A stretch of 35,163 bases of DNA from Acidimicrobiales bacterium (GTDB lineage Bacteria; Actinomycetota; Acidimicrobiia; Acidimicrobiales; SZUA-35). Shown piece by piece: positions 1-6,739 of this stretch (its first letter is position 1; every line of letters begins with the position of its first letter). Made by a program: the position numbers and the translations under genes. Location of the stretch: contig JAHDFH010000018.1 of the NCBI GenBank assembly GCA_020628305.1, forward strand, positions 1 through 35,163, in the 5' to 3' direction. Under the pieces are notes generated by a model. It made no database searches. It had not been told where the DNA came from and saw only the letters and a program-made list of their open reading frames with translations.

Positions 1-26
1 GAGCGGCAGTTTTTCAGCGATTCGAT

Positions 27-97
27 AAATTCCAAAAAAGGCTAAACCTTTTGGCTAATTGTGCCGATAATATATTAACGCCAACTTACGGAGAAAA
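27..97 (+). promoter_or_regulatory. 71-bp repeated promoter/operator, copy A
   Basis: This 71-nt block is identical to 35063-35133 and nearly identical to 31610-31680, and in each case it ends in a GGAGA ribosome binding site just before a + strand start codon. It contains an imperfect palindrome at 32-54 (core AAAAGG-CTAAA-CCTTTT) and, 14 nt further on, an AT-rich -10 candidate TAATAT at 68-73 (TATACT in copy B). No good -35 match to TTGACA lies 16-18 nt upstream; the palindrome sits there instead, so control by a bound activator or repressor is plausible. The block is also an open reading frame throughout, in frame with the gene at 105, so part of it could be coding if the genome is circular. 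Promoter function is inferred from repetition and position. Confidence 0.6.
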
Positions 98-104
98 CAC
101 AACC

Positions 105-491
105 ATGACGAACCAAACATACATTAACGAACTTCAATCATTCAAATTCAACAGCTTTGAGGCAAAGCAGGTCACTCAGCAATTAATCAACTGGCTTAGC
201 TTCGTTAAGGCCCCGCCGGCGGTGTATCCTCACCAAGTAATATCTGCGCAACTAGTAAAGGTTGAACGCTTCACTAAAGTAGCACTCACAAAAGACGTTG
301 TAAAAAAATTGAGCGAGCTTGAAAGGAATCCCACAGACACCGAGCTGATTGCCGCAATTGAAAAGGTTTCGCTTAAACAATGCCGACGACAGTCAAACAA
401 TGCGACATCTGACGTTAGCCGACTTATTGACAAAACAGAAATGGATGCCGCGGCTGACTGGTACGACACACTATTCTTTCTATCTATGTAA
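105..491 (+). CDS. Hypothetical phage protein, 128 aa
   Basis: I do not recognise this protein. The ATG at 105 follows GGAGAAA of the repeated promoter block by a normal distance, so it is preferred to the in-frame start at 51, which lies inside the repeat. The product is soluble, mixed charged and hydrophobic, with no membrane segment and no cysteine motif; the C-terminal third (KTEMDAAADWYDTLFF) looks helical. It is the first of five small + strand genes ending at the terminator at 1432, probably one early transcript. If the molecule is circular, the frame stays open backwards through the junction to an ATG at 35136, which would give a 172-aa protein; this changes the N-terminus and should be kept in mind. 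Confidence 0.6.
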   Translation: MTNQTYINELQSFKFNSFEAKQVTQQLINWLSFVKAPPAVYPHQVISAQLVKVERFTKVALTKDVVKKLSELERNPTDTELIAAIEKVSLKQCRRQSNNATSDVSRLIDKTEMDAAADWYDTLFFLSM

Positions 492-497
492 AGGAAC

Positions 498-755
498 ATG
501 AAAATGATCAAAGCGCTTATGAACAAGCTAAACAACAAACTCGATGACTCTGTCATCACCATCACACCAACTGAACGCGAGCGAGTCGAAGTCGGCGATG
601 TCTTTGAGACGTATGCTTTCACCTGCGAAATTACATCTGAAGAGCGCGTTATGGGACTTCGTAACCTTGTGTTCAACATCACCGATTGTTCGGGAGTCAT
701 CACGCAAGGAACTGAATTCGAGAAAGACTTTCACGAGAAAGTACTAGGTAAATAA
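498..755 (+). CDS. Hypothetical small protein, 85 aa
   Basis: No family is recognised. AAAGGAA lies directly before the ATG at 498; a second in-frame ATG at 504 has better spacing to the same ribosome binding site, so the true start may be two codons later. The N-terminus is basic and helical (KALMNKLNNKL), followed by a beta-rich stretch with alternating polar and hydrophobic residues. The gene lies 6 nt after its upstream neighbour and 3 nt before the next, which indicates co-transcription in the small-gene operon that starts at the repeat at 27-97. Confidence 0.6.
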   Translation: MKMIKALMNKLNNKLDDSVITITPTERERVEVGDVFETYAFTCEITSEERVMGLRNLVFNITDCSGVITQGTEFEKDFHEKVLGK

Positions 756-758
756 CAA

Positions 759-1037
759 ATGACGACAACAACTGGAATCGAATACGCAGTCGCAGAACTG
801 CTCAACACGACAAACACGAAAGCGCCGGCTATTGTTGACGACGCAAAATACCCATTCAAATGGTGGCGTGTGATTGTTGAAGACTCTGAGGCTGCAGGTG
901 GAACAACATACGGCGTCTGGCATTGCCGCGATGAAGACGAAGCGATCGCGATTGCTGCTGGCGTTAAGCGTATCTCATACAGATACGTGACGATTGAGCG
1001 GTTGCCAAGGGACACTTATCGCTGGTTGGAGTACTGA
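759..1037 (+). CDS. Hypothetical small protein, 92 aa
   Basis: An unrecognised acidic protein. It shows a WWRVIVED...GVWHCRDEDEAIAIAAG pattern, where a beta strand is followed by an acidic helix, and ends in YRWLEY. There is no signal peptide or membrane segment. The ATG follows the stop of the previous gene by 3 nt, and the only ribosome-binding-site-like sequence is GGTAAATAAC. The gene is third in the left-hand + strand operon. No function can be given. Confidence 0.55.
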   Translation: MTTTTGIEYAVAELLNTTNTKAPAIVDDAKYPFKWWRVIVEDSEAAGGTTYGVWHCRDEDEAIAIAAGVKRISYRYVTIERLPRDTYRWLEY

Positions 1038-1038
1038 T

Positions 1039-1233
1039 ATGGATAAACAGATAGAAGATGAAGTACGTAAGTACACGGTGTGCGCATTCGTTAGCTTGGT
1101 TGCTCTCGTGACTGGGATCGTATCACTGGTGAGCGGCCGTGGCAGCGAGTTCACAGGCAATTATGTGGTGCTCACCTTGGTTGGGGCGGCTTGCCTGGTA
1201 GTCACATGGTTTCAGTTAAGGAAGGCGAGCTGA
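1039..1233 (+). CDS. Small two-helix membrane protein, 64 aa
   Basis: The start at 1039 (MDKQIEDEV) lies directly after the stop of the previous gene and is chosen over an upstream in-frame start at 994 that would overlap it. The protein has a charged N-terminus, a hydrophobic segment (about residues 12-30, VCAFVSLVALVTGIVSLVSG), a short polar turn (RGSEFTGN) and a second hydrophobic segment (about 41-57, VVLTLVGAACLVVTWF) ending in a basic tail. This is a two-transmembrane hairpin, the general shape of class II holins and of many uncharacterised early phage membrane proteins. There is no lysis gene nearby, so holin is only one possibility. Its stop overlaps the next start (TGATG). Confidence 0.6.
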   Translation: MDKQIEDEVRKYTVCAFVSLVALVTGIVSLVSGRGSEFTGNYVVLTLVGAACLVVTWFQLRKAS

Positions 1234-1412
1234 TGAAGTGGCGGCTTCATCCCAGGAATGCTCGTGATCGTGGTGTGCGTCGCCGTGGCTTATGGATGCG
1301 TAATCCGAACAATCATTCTCAGTTGATACCTATAAGCTATCCAGGCGAGAAGCTGCACCAGAGGTTGCTGGCTGCCGGTTGGATTGAAGTGGATAATCGC
1401 CCGAGGAATTGA
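1233..1412 (+). CDS. Small basic protein, 59 aa
   Basis: The start is the ATG at 1233, which overlaps the upstream stop in a TGATG junction and has GGAAGGCGAGC upstream. The product is strongly basic (MKWRLHPRNARDRGVRRRGLW at the N-terminus) and probably binds nucleic acid or an acidic partner, but no domain is recognised. The C-terminal half (GEKLHQRLLAAGWIEVDNRP) resembles a short helix-turn. It is the last gene of the left-hand + strand operon, and the hairpin at 1432-1463 follows its stop by about 20 nt. Confidence 0.55.
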   Translation: MKWRLHPRNARDRGVRRRGLWMRNPNNHSQLIPISYPGEKLHQRLLAAGWIEVDNRPRN

Positions 1413-1431
1413 CTAAGCGACGTGTGAAACT

Positions 1432-1463
1432 AAAAAGCCCGGAGCGCTATGCTCCGGGCTTTT
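1432..1463. terminator. Bidirectional rho-independent terminator
   Basis: A 13-bp perfect inverted repeat (AAAAGCCCGGAGC / GCTCCGGGCTTTT) with a loop of about 5 nt. A GC-rich stem is flanked by A and T runs on both sides, so it can terminate in both directions. It sits between two convergent units: the + strand small genes ending at 1412 and the very long - strand unit ending at 1482. Confidence 0.92.
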
Positions 1464-1481
1464 GATTTTCTGAAGTTCAGT

Positions 1482-2726
1482 TTAGACTGAACCTAAATCC
1501 ACGCTCGCGTCGAGTGTAGATCCTCCGTCAGTGAACGCGTTAGCCGTCGGATCTTCCGGATAATCAACGCCGTAGACTTTGATGTCGCTATACGTATGTC
1601 CTCCTGTGAATGCAAATCCTCGCCGTGACGTCGTGCTAGTTGAGTCGAATTCTAGACTGCCTCCTAGAATTCGGGTTGTCGGCGATGGTTCTTGGAACAA
1701 AACACAAGGCCGCAGGTCTGGGTTAGCACCTGATGGATTGTTGTTTTTAACTGTTAGGCTTCCAATTGTCAAGTTTGAGTTTTCCTGGTCAGCTGCCTCA
1801 CCGGCGTCAATCACCGCGCCATACCCGTGACCTTCAACCCAAACGTCGCCGATACCCGCGGCATTAGAGCTTCCAACGCGGATGCCCGGTGAATTATCGG
1901 ACAATTCTCCACCGACGCTTCTAATGCTGCCCACGTTCAGGCCGTTGATTTGTGTGGCGCCGAGGCTTCCGTTATCACTCAGTCCACCGACTCTCAGAGC
2001 CGTCCCGCAGTTTTGTGCTTCAATGCTTCCGATCGCGATGTTAGAGCTCGACAAGTTGATGTAGCAAAGCTTGCCTCCGCAATCTCGACCTTTCAATGTT
2101 GGGACTTGGATATCTGTTACTCTCTGCCATATCCCAAACGAAGGTCCCGTATGCACATTGTCCTGAAACTGAAGGTCGCCTTCAAACACTGTGTGGTTCG
2201 AATTGAAGACCAGTAGCTGCTCTAAAGTCCCGAAGTGCTTGCCGAATTTCGCGTTTTTGAATAGATTTCTTTGGTTGATTACAGTGGACGTCGCGGAGTC
2301 TGGAACACCCATACTCAATTCCCAGCAATCAACTCCGTTTGTGATCTCGATATCTTCGAACACACAGTCATCAACAAGCCAAGCGCGGAGACCGTGTCCT
2401 TGGCGCGTGAACGCTAGGTCGAATTTGAAACCTTTCAGTCTGAAATTCGATATTTTGGAATCACCGAAATTCCCCATCACCCAGTTGTTTGGATTAGATC
2501 CAACTAACTCAACAGGCTTATTCCCTGAAGGCCGTAAAGTTACATCAGGAGCCACACCGGCAAGGTTGGTTCGACCATCGACCACTAGATACCGTCCTGA
2601 CTCCACGACTACTTCGTCGCCGGATTGGGCGTTGTCTAGTGCTTCGTTGATTGCCTCTGCAACCCCGTTGTAGTCTGGTATTGAATAATCGTAGTCAGCG
2701 CTGGCGCCGACTGTTAATACTGTCAT
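1482..2726 (-). CDS. Right-handed beta-helix protein, probable tail spike or fibre
   Basis: A 414-aa protein whose N-terminal third has the usual start of pectate-lyase-like phage spikes: an alternating stretch AINEALDNAQSGDEVVVESG followed by RYLV, i.e. 'a helix, then GD-V-V-x-x-G-x-Y'. After that come many short strands with NG, GS and DN turns and stacked hydrophobics (VGSIRSVGGEL, IGSIEAQNCGTA), typical of a parallel beta-helix. Such proteins trimerise at the tail tip and bind or cut cell-surface polysaccharide; no catalytic residues can be assigned. AAGGAAAA precedes the ATG. Unusually, it is the last gene of the - strand unit, 12 nt after the RNR gene and 12 kb from the other tail genes. 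Family by pattern; role inferred. Confidence 0.7.
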   Translation of the reverse strand: MTVLTVGASADYDYSIPDYNGVAEAINEALDNAQSGDEVVVESGRYLVVDGRTNLAGVAPDVTLRPSGNKPVELVGSNPNNWVMGNFGDSKISNFRLKGFKFDLAFTRQGHGLRAWLVDDCVFEDIEITNGVDCWELSMGVPDSATSTVINQRNLFKNAKFGKHFGTLEQLLVFNSNHTVFEGDLQFQDNVHTGPSFGIWQRVTDIQVPTLKGRDCGGKLCYINLSSSNIAIGSIEAQNCGTALRVGGLSDNGSLGATQINGLNVGSIRSVGGELSDNSPGIRVGSSNAAGIGDVWVEGHGYGAVIDAGEAADQENSNLTIGSLTVKNNNPSGANPDLRPCVLFQEPSPTTRILGGSLEFDSTSTTSRRGFAFTGGHTYSDIKVYGVDYPEDPTANAFTDGGSTLDASVDLGSV

Positions 2727-2738
2727 TTTGATTTTCCT

Positions 2739-4739
2739 TTACTTAACTGGGCATGCACCTGATGCACACTCATCACTAGACGCCGCGAAATTCTTTTTGC
2801 CGGTCTTCGCTAGCGTTTGGTATTCGGACTTTGTTAGGCGCTCATACGGTGCTTGTGGGCGTGAACCGTCTGGCATCACGGTTGTGCCTTTGAGATACTC
2901 AATATTGTCCCACAAAGCAGAATGAAGTCGACCTGGATCTAACTTATCTGGGTTGAAATTCACGGTAAACGACACGGCGTTGTCAGACCAGAATTCTTGG
3001 ACCATCCGCTGAACAGCCAGCATGTCTTCAATTCCGATGTCTTCGACTGATTCAACAAGGTAGTGACGATTTTCGTCAACGTTGAGGAAGATCTCATCTT
3101 CGCAGATGAAGTTCACAACCGTTGTGTTCTCGCTGTAGCGACAAGGCTCTGTTGTGATTTCAGGATCTGTAACAAATTTAACGAGCGCCGGATCGTCATT
3201 AGCGTACCTGACGCGTCGAATGAAGTACTTCGCGTATATTGGATGGATGCCTTCACTGACGCCAGGAAGCTTTGCGATAGTGCCAGTGGGTGCGATGGTC
3301 GTCACTTTGATCGGTTCTGGAATACCGAGCTGCTCAGAGTAAAGAACCGCCTCATTACGGACAATTGCTTGCATCCTAAGAAGCTCTTGCTCGATCCGAA
3401 GATCTCCGCCTGCGTCCGAATACTTCACACCGAATCGGTTGATACACCATTCCTGGAAACCGAACAGCCCTACACCGATTCTTCGGTTGCGGTCTACGAC
3501 CTCCTTGGTCTTGTCTGTAGTGTCTGCGAACGTTGCACGGATCAAGAACCTGGTCATCAACCGAAGGCAGTCGTTCAAGTAGCGCACGTCACCATCGCTG
3601 TCTTCCATCTGCGCGAGATTGACGTGTCCTAGATTACAAGGCTCCCAATCTTCGAGCGCTATCTCTCCGCAAGGATTGCTGCTCCGTACGTCACCGTTCT
3701 CGCCTTCAGATGCTGCGAATGAGTTGTAGAGTCCAGGCTCTCCATTCGCGTACGCCGACTTGCTGACTGCGGCTTTAAGATCTAGCCCACGCATCGTGTG
3801 TTGGCCGAAATCGAACCAGTCTTTGTCGAGCTCGACTGAGATGTTTGTCGTCCAGTGCTCTCCAGTATCTTGTTTGCAATTGATGAAATCAAATATTGCG
3901 TCATCATTCCAATGCATTATCGACATTCTGGCAGATCGCCGGACGTTGCCTGAGATGACACAGCGAGCGATATGGTGGTCGATCATCATTGCTTCGCTCC
4001 AAGAGAGCCGGTCGCTTGACGTACGATTGACAATAACATCATTTACTGATCTCAGCATGTCGGCCAATGGTCCAGGCCCAGATGCTGTCCCACCAAATCC
4101 TTTGATTGCGGTGCCTCGAGATCTCACTTTCGAGAGGTTGATCGTGATGCCTTCTCGCTCGTAATTCTGGTGGACGTCTAGAAGTGCTTTCAACGCGCCG
4201 ACCCAACCTTCTCGAGAATCATCGACGAGGAAAGTACCAACTTTGCCCTTTGATCCTGTGTACGAAGGTGGCGAAGGATCTGGATTGACCTCATCGACAT
4301 TAGGATGTTCTGGAACACAGTGGATCCAAAGCTTGACGGGCTTTGCACCATCTGTAAGCTTCGCTTGAGAAACGTATTCTTCAGAGTAGTTTGACCCAAC
4401 ACCTCCACCTTTCATCAGTTCATCAAACATGAAACAGAAATGCTCCGCGAGTGACTTCGTAAACCCAGCTCGAAAGCAGTTGTTCGTGAAGTGCCGGCCT
4501 CGAACTCCTGAGACCCAGAGGTGCCTGCCGGCTGGGATGATGTCAAATGCTTCAATTGATTCTTGAAGAGAGATCCGTTCGAGAACAGTATTTCCTTTCT
4601 TGTTCGACGGCGCGAGTGAGATATTGCCGGCGACAACACGTCTAACCGTGTCGTGCCAATCTTCATCTGTTCCGTCTTCCATTTTCCTAGAGTACGTTCG
4701 TTCGTACACTTCTTGCCCGATCGGGCCCCAATTTGTCAT
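2739..4739 (-). CDS. nrdJ: Class II (adenosylcobalamin-dependent) ribonucleotide reductase, monomeric type
   Basis: A 666-aa protein that reduces ribonucleotides to deoxyribonucleotides, using a radical made from adenosylcobalamin. The N-terminus (GPIGQEVYERTYSRKMEDG) matches the monomeric Lactobacillus leichmannii-type enzyme. The expected active-site set is visible: C88 in NNCFRAG; N355, C357 and E359 in SSNPCGEI, with C357 the predicted thiyl-radical cysteine; and C368 as partner of C88. The spacing C357-C368 is 11, the same as C408-C419 in the Lactobacillus enzyme. The C-terminus carries the shuttle pair in CASGACPVK. It is about 70 residues shorter than that homologue, with no intein. 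AGGAAG lies 4 nt before the ATG, and the terminator-like hairpin at 4755-4789 lies just upstream of that, suggesting attenuated expression. Confidence 0.93.
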   Translation of the reverse strand: MTNWGPIGQEVYERTYSRKMEDGTDEDWHDTVRRVVAGNISLAPSNKKGNTVLERISLQESIEAFDIIPAGRHLWVSGVRGRHFTNNCFRAGFTKSLAEHFCFMFDELMKGGGVGSNYSEEYVSQAKLTDGAKPVKLWIHCVPEHPNVDEVNPDPSPPSYTGSKGKVGTFLVDDSREGWVGALKALLDVHQNYEREGITINLSKVRSRGTAIKGFGGTASGPGPLADMLRSVNDVIVNRTSSDRLSWSEAMMIDHHIARCVISGNVRRSARMSIMHWNDDAIFDFINCKQDTGEHWTTNISVELDKDWFDFGQHTMRGLDLKAAVSKSAYANGEPGLYNSFAASEGENGDVRSSNPCGEIALEDWEPCNLGHVNLAQMEDSDGDVRYLNDCLRLMTRFLIRATFADTTDKTKEVVDRNRRIGVGLFGFQEWCINRFGVKYSDAGGDLRIEQELLRMQAIVRNEAVLYSEQLGIPEPIKVTTIAPTGTIAKLPGVSEGIHPIYAKYFIRRVRYANDDPALVKFVTDPEITTEPCRYSENTTVVNFICEDEIFLNVDENRHYLVESVEDIGIEDMLAVQRMVQEFWSDNAVSFTVNFNPDKLDPGRLHSALWDNIEYLKGTTVMPDGSRPQAPYERLTKSEYQTLAKTGKKNFAASSDECASGACPVK

Positions 4740-4754
4740 AACTTCTTCCTGGGT

Positions 4755-4789
4755 AAAAACAAGACGGCCGCGGGATTGCAGCCGTCTTG
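4755..4789 (-). terminator. Terminator/attenuator hairpin in the RNR leader
   Basis: On the - strand a 9-bp perfect stem (CAAGACGGC / GCCGTCTTG) with a 12-nt loop is followed by TTTTT and then, within 8 nt, by the AGGAAG ribosome binding site of the RNR gene. It has all parts of an intrinsic terminator. No room for a promoter remains between the T-run and the RNR start, so RNR must be expressed by read-through or controlled antitermination from upstream. Confidence 0.8.
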
Positions 4790-4818
4790 CTAAAGTATTT
4801 TCAATTTCGTCGAGTAGT

Positions 4819-4977
4819 TTATCTACTCATCAATAAAACAGCGAGCAACAACAATGCTGAGCCGAGCCAATATGTAGCAGGCAGCCACTGGCTGCCGAAC
4901 GAATACAGCATAAACAACAGAACTGATTGCGCGACCATCACTAAGTTTACCATCTTAGCCAATTCGACAACAGACAT
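4819..4977 (-). CDS. Small two-helix membrane protein, 52 aa
   Basis: The frame begins at an ATG that overlaps the stop of the pyrophosphatase gene by 4 nt (ATGA) and runs to a TAA at 4819. The sequence has a short amphipathic start (MSVVELAKMVN), a hydrophobic stretch (about residues 11-27, LVMVAQSVLLFMLYSF), a polar turn GSQWLP, and a second hydrophobic stretch (about 34-50, TYWLGSALLLLAVLLM) ending SR. This is a two-transmembrane hairpin. A perfect 17-nt palindrome (arms GGCAGCCA, 4880-4896) lies inside the coding sequence at the turn. Function unknown; the translational coupling and hydrophobic pattern make it likely to be a real gene. Confidence 0.65.
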   Translation of the reverse strand: MSVVELAKMVNLVMVAQSVLLFMLYSFGSQWLPATYWLGSALLLLAVLLMSR

Positions 4978-5339
4978 CAGAAACCTCGCTGAGTGTAGTT
5001 CGTGGCCATCCGTTCGCGATTGATCCGCATTTTGTTCTGGTATGATTCCTTGACTTCGTCATCGCTGATTTCAAGAGCAACCGCGATGTTGCCAACAAAA
5101 TGCAGCACGTCAACGAGTTCATCGACGACACGCTCCTTATTGTACTCGCCGCGCTTTTTGCTCCATGGCTTCCATGCGACTTCAGCTAGCGACTCTGACA
5201 ATTCGTCAATCGCTGCTAGATGCATCATCGCTAGATAATCAGCAAGCTCGTCTGGATTCTGTCTGAGATCTTCAAAGTCAAAGCCGAAGCTTTCAACCTG
5301 TAAGATCTCAGTTTCTTCAAGCCAGTTGGGGATAGGCAT
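4977..5339 (-). CDS. All-alpha NTP pyrophosphatase, dUTPase/dCTPase-like (MazG-related)
   Basis: A 120-aa helical protein. It has the paired acidic metal-binding motifs of the dimeric dUTPase/MazG superfamily: E46-x-x-E49 in IDELSESLAE and E74-x-x-D77 in VVDELVDVLHF, with the WKPWSK stretch between them that is typical of dimeric phage dUTPases, and a basic N/K/R helix after them (ESYQNKMRINRER). Family members hydrolyse dUTP (and sometimes dCTP, as in T4 gp56) to the monophosphate and pyrophosphate. Either substrate would feed the TS-family enzyme encoded at 11540-12349: dUMP for a true thymidylate synthase, dCMP for a hydroxymethylase. The start overlaps the SSB stop (TAATG). Fold is confident; substrate is not decided. 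Confidence 0.8.
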   Translation of the reverse strand: MPIPNWLEETEILQVESFGFDFEDLRQNPDELADYLAMMHLAAIDELSESLAEVAWKPWSKKRGEYNKERVVDELVDVLHFVGNIAVALEISDDEVKESYQNKMRINRERMATNYTQRGF

Positions 5340-5845
5340 TAGCTGCTGAATGGAGCTTCGGGCGGCGCTGACGTTTCAGGCGCTGCAGCTGGAGGAACAT
5401 CAGCTACTGGTGGAGGATTGTTTGATGACGCAGGCGCGTTCTCGACTTCTGCATCACTTGGGCGGATGTCTGCAACGTCAGCTTGAGCTTGTCCTTGCCA
5501 CTCGCGATGTTTCACGGTAATCTCGATCACATTGCCGAGAATTCGCTCGCACTGCTCGACTTCTGAAAGTGATTTCAAAAGGTCCTTAGTGAGGCCTAGA
5601 GCCGCAAGATGTCGAAGCCCGATCGATAGCGCTACAGGACTTTCTGGCGATATAACGATGTTTCCGAAGATTAGCTTGCCGCGTTCAGGCCCGGCAGAGA
5701 TCTCGAAACGATACGCGAGCATCGACTTTCCGCTCTTCGTTTCCTTCCACTCTGCAGACTTCACAAACGCGACGTAGTCACCCGGTGGTGCTGGAGAGAA
5801 GTCTTCTGCGTTGTCGAACATTTCGTCCCAATTAACTTGTACCAT
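5339..5845 (-). CDS. Phage single-stranded DNA-binding protein (DUF669-like)
   Basis: A 168-aa protein. Its first 110 residues (WDEMFDNAEDFSPAPPGDYVAFVKSAEWKETKSG, then a beta-rich core) resemble the DUF669 / phage SSB-like family that accompanies Sak4-type ATPases. The last 35 residues are a disordered Pro/Ala-rich tail ending PPEAPFSS, similar in kind to the flexible C-terminal tails by which SSBs recruit partners, although it lacks the usual acidic tip. It begins 14 nt inside the end of the Sak4-like gene and ends overlapping the pyrophosphatase start. The role in coating replication and recombination intermediates is inferred from family and context. Confidence 0.7.
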   Translation of the reverse strand: MVQVNWDEMFDNAEDFSPAPPGDYVAFVKSAEWKETKSGKSMLAYRFEISAGPERGKLIFGNIVISPESPVALSIGLRHLAALGLTKDLLKSLSEVEQCERILGNVIEITVKHREWQGQAQADVADIRPSDAEVENAPASSNNPPPVADVPPAAAPETSAPPEAPFSS

Positions 5846-6569
5846 TGCTGTTCATACTTTCTATGTTGTCTGACATTTTCTGAATGATGTTCACGATGTT
5901 TGGATCCCAAACGACGTCTGGCCATTCGCCAGGAAATCTATTCCCAGCATCAACTCTACCATCACCGAGGATCCTTAGTCCACGGCGATTGTTTCCTTGG
6001 TCGTCTTTCATTGTGTAGAGAAATGCTGTCGCGTCGAGTTTGTACGAGAGCTTGTCTTTCATTGCTCCTTGTAACATCGGCCGCGATTTGCCATCGCGAA
6101 ACTGAGTCCCAGCGATGACAATGAAACACTGAAGCTGCGGTTGTCGCTCAACGCAGTCTCGAAGCGTCATGATCATGTCTTCGATTTTGATCAAAATCTT
6201 GCCCCAGTCGCGCTGTTCAAGATCTCCTGTTGCCGAGATCTCTCGCTTCAACCGCGACTGATATTCAGTGACAGAATCGAGAACCACCGACGCGAACGGT
6301 GTTCCACCCTTCTTGATGTATGAAACGACGGTATCAAGTGCGACTGTTGAATTGATGATCACCTGGCAGATGTCGTGGTCTTCCATCGCCGGTGGATCTT
6401 CTTTCATTGGGTCCCAAACGACTTTGCGTCCCGGGACAAACCGCATTCCGCCGGCTTCTGCATCTAAGAACAACACCGGCCCTGGAGCAGTCGAGCCAAG
6501 GAATGTCTTCCCAACCTTCGAATCGCCGTGCACGAGCATTGTAATATATGCGTCTGGGCTAATCGTCAT
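5832..6569 (-). CDS. Sak4-like RecA-fold ATPase
   Basis: A 245-aa P-loop ATPase starting at MTISPD; an upstream in-frame extension rich in Cys and His lies over the neighbouring gene and is discarded. Walker A is HGDSKVGKT near residue 12, followed by the PVLFLDAEAGG strand usual in phage Sak4/AAA_24 proteins. A Walker B-like strand is FASVVLDSVTEY, and a later strand FIVIAGTQ may be the sensor. Sak4 proteins are single-strand annealing or RecA-like recombinases that work with a phage SSB, which is the next gene. The start overlaps the stop of the small membrane protein gene by 4 nt. Part of a recombination block with SNF2, Cas4-like nuclease and RuvC-like genes. Confidence 0.85.
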   Translation of the reverse strand: MTISPDAYITMLVHGDSKVGKTFLGSTAPGPVLFLDAEAGGMRFVPGRKVVWDPMKEDPPAMEDHDICQVIINSTVALDTVVSYIKKGGTPFASVVLDSVTEYQSRLKREISATGDLEQRDWGKILIKIEDMIMTLRDCVERQPQLQCFIVIAGTQFRDGKSRPMLQGAMKDKLSYKLDATAFLYTMKDDQGNNRRGLRILGDGRVDAGNRFPGEWPDVVWDPNIVNIIQKMSDNIESMNSNGTS

Positions 6570-6739
6570 TTCAAAGCCTTGCTGATGCCCGCAGTGATGA
6601 TGTTGAATACCACAACGACGGCAACAGACTCGTACCAACGAACATCAGCAAACAAGTTAATAACTGTGTGTGCTGCTAGGACAGCGATGACAAAGAAGGC
6701 GATCGAGACTCCTACAATGAAACTAACTGATTTTACCAT
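6566..6739 (-). CDS. Small two-helix membrane protein, 57 aa
   Basis: The start is the ATG at 6739 (MVKSVSF), which has GAAAGGT 7 nt upstream; the longer frame reaching back to 6901 only shadows the nuclease gene. The protein has two hydrophobic segments (about residues 4-26, SVSFIVGVSIAFFVIAVLAA, and 36-52, YESVAVVVVFNIITAGI) separated by a short loop with charged residues (FADVRW). It overlaps the nuclease gene by 17 nt and the Sak4-like gene by 4 nt. Function unknown; one of six such hairpin proteins in the window. Confidence 0.7.
   Translation of the reverse strand: MVKSVSFIVGVSIAFFVIAVLAAHTVINLFADVRWYESVAVVVVFNIITAGISKALK

Noticed and set aside
51-104. Start of the first gene at position 51
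   Set aside because: It lies inside the repeated promoter block and has no ribosome binding site; the ATG at 105 has one.
2191-2673. A 160-codon + strand frame opposite the beta-helix gene
   Set aside because: It is a shadow of the - strand gene, with no ribosome binding site and low-complexity Ser/Pro/Thr composition.
4870-4905. Cobalamin riboswitch before the B12-dependent RNR, suggested by GCCACTGG
   Set aside because: The motif is on the + strand, opposite to RNR, and is only half of a palindrome inside a small gene. No other conserved riboswitch parts were seen.
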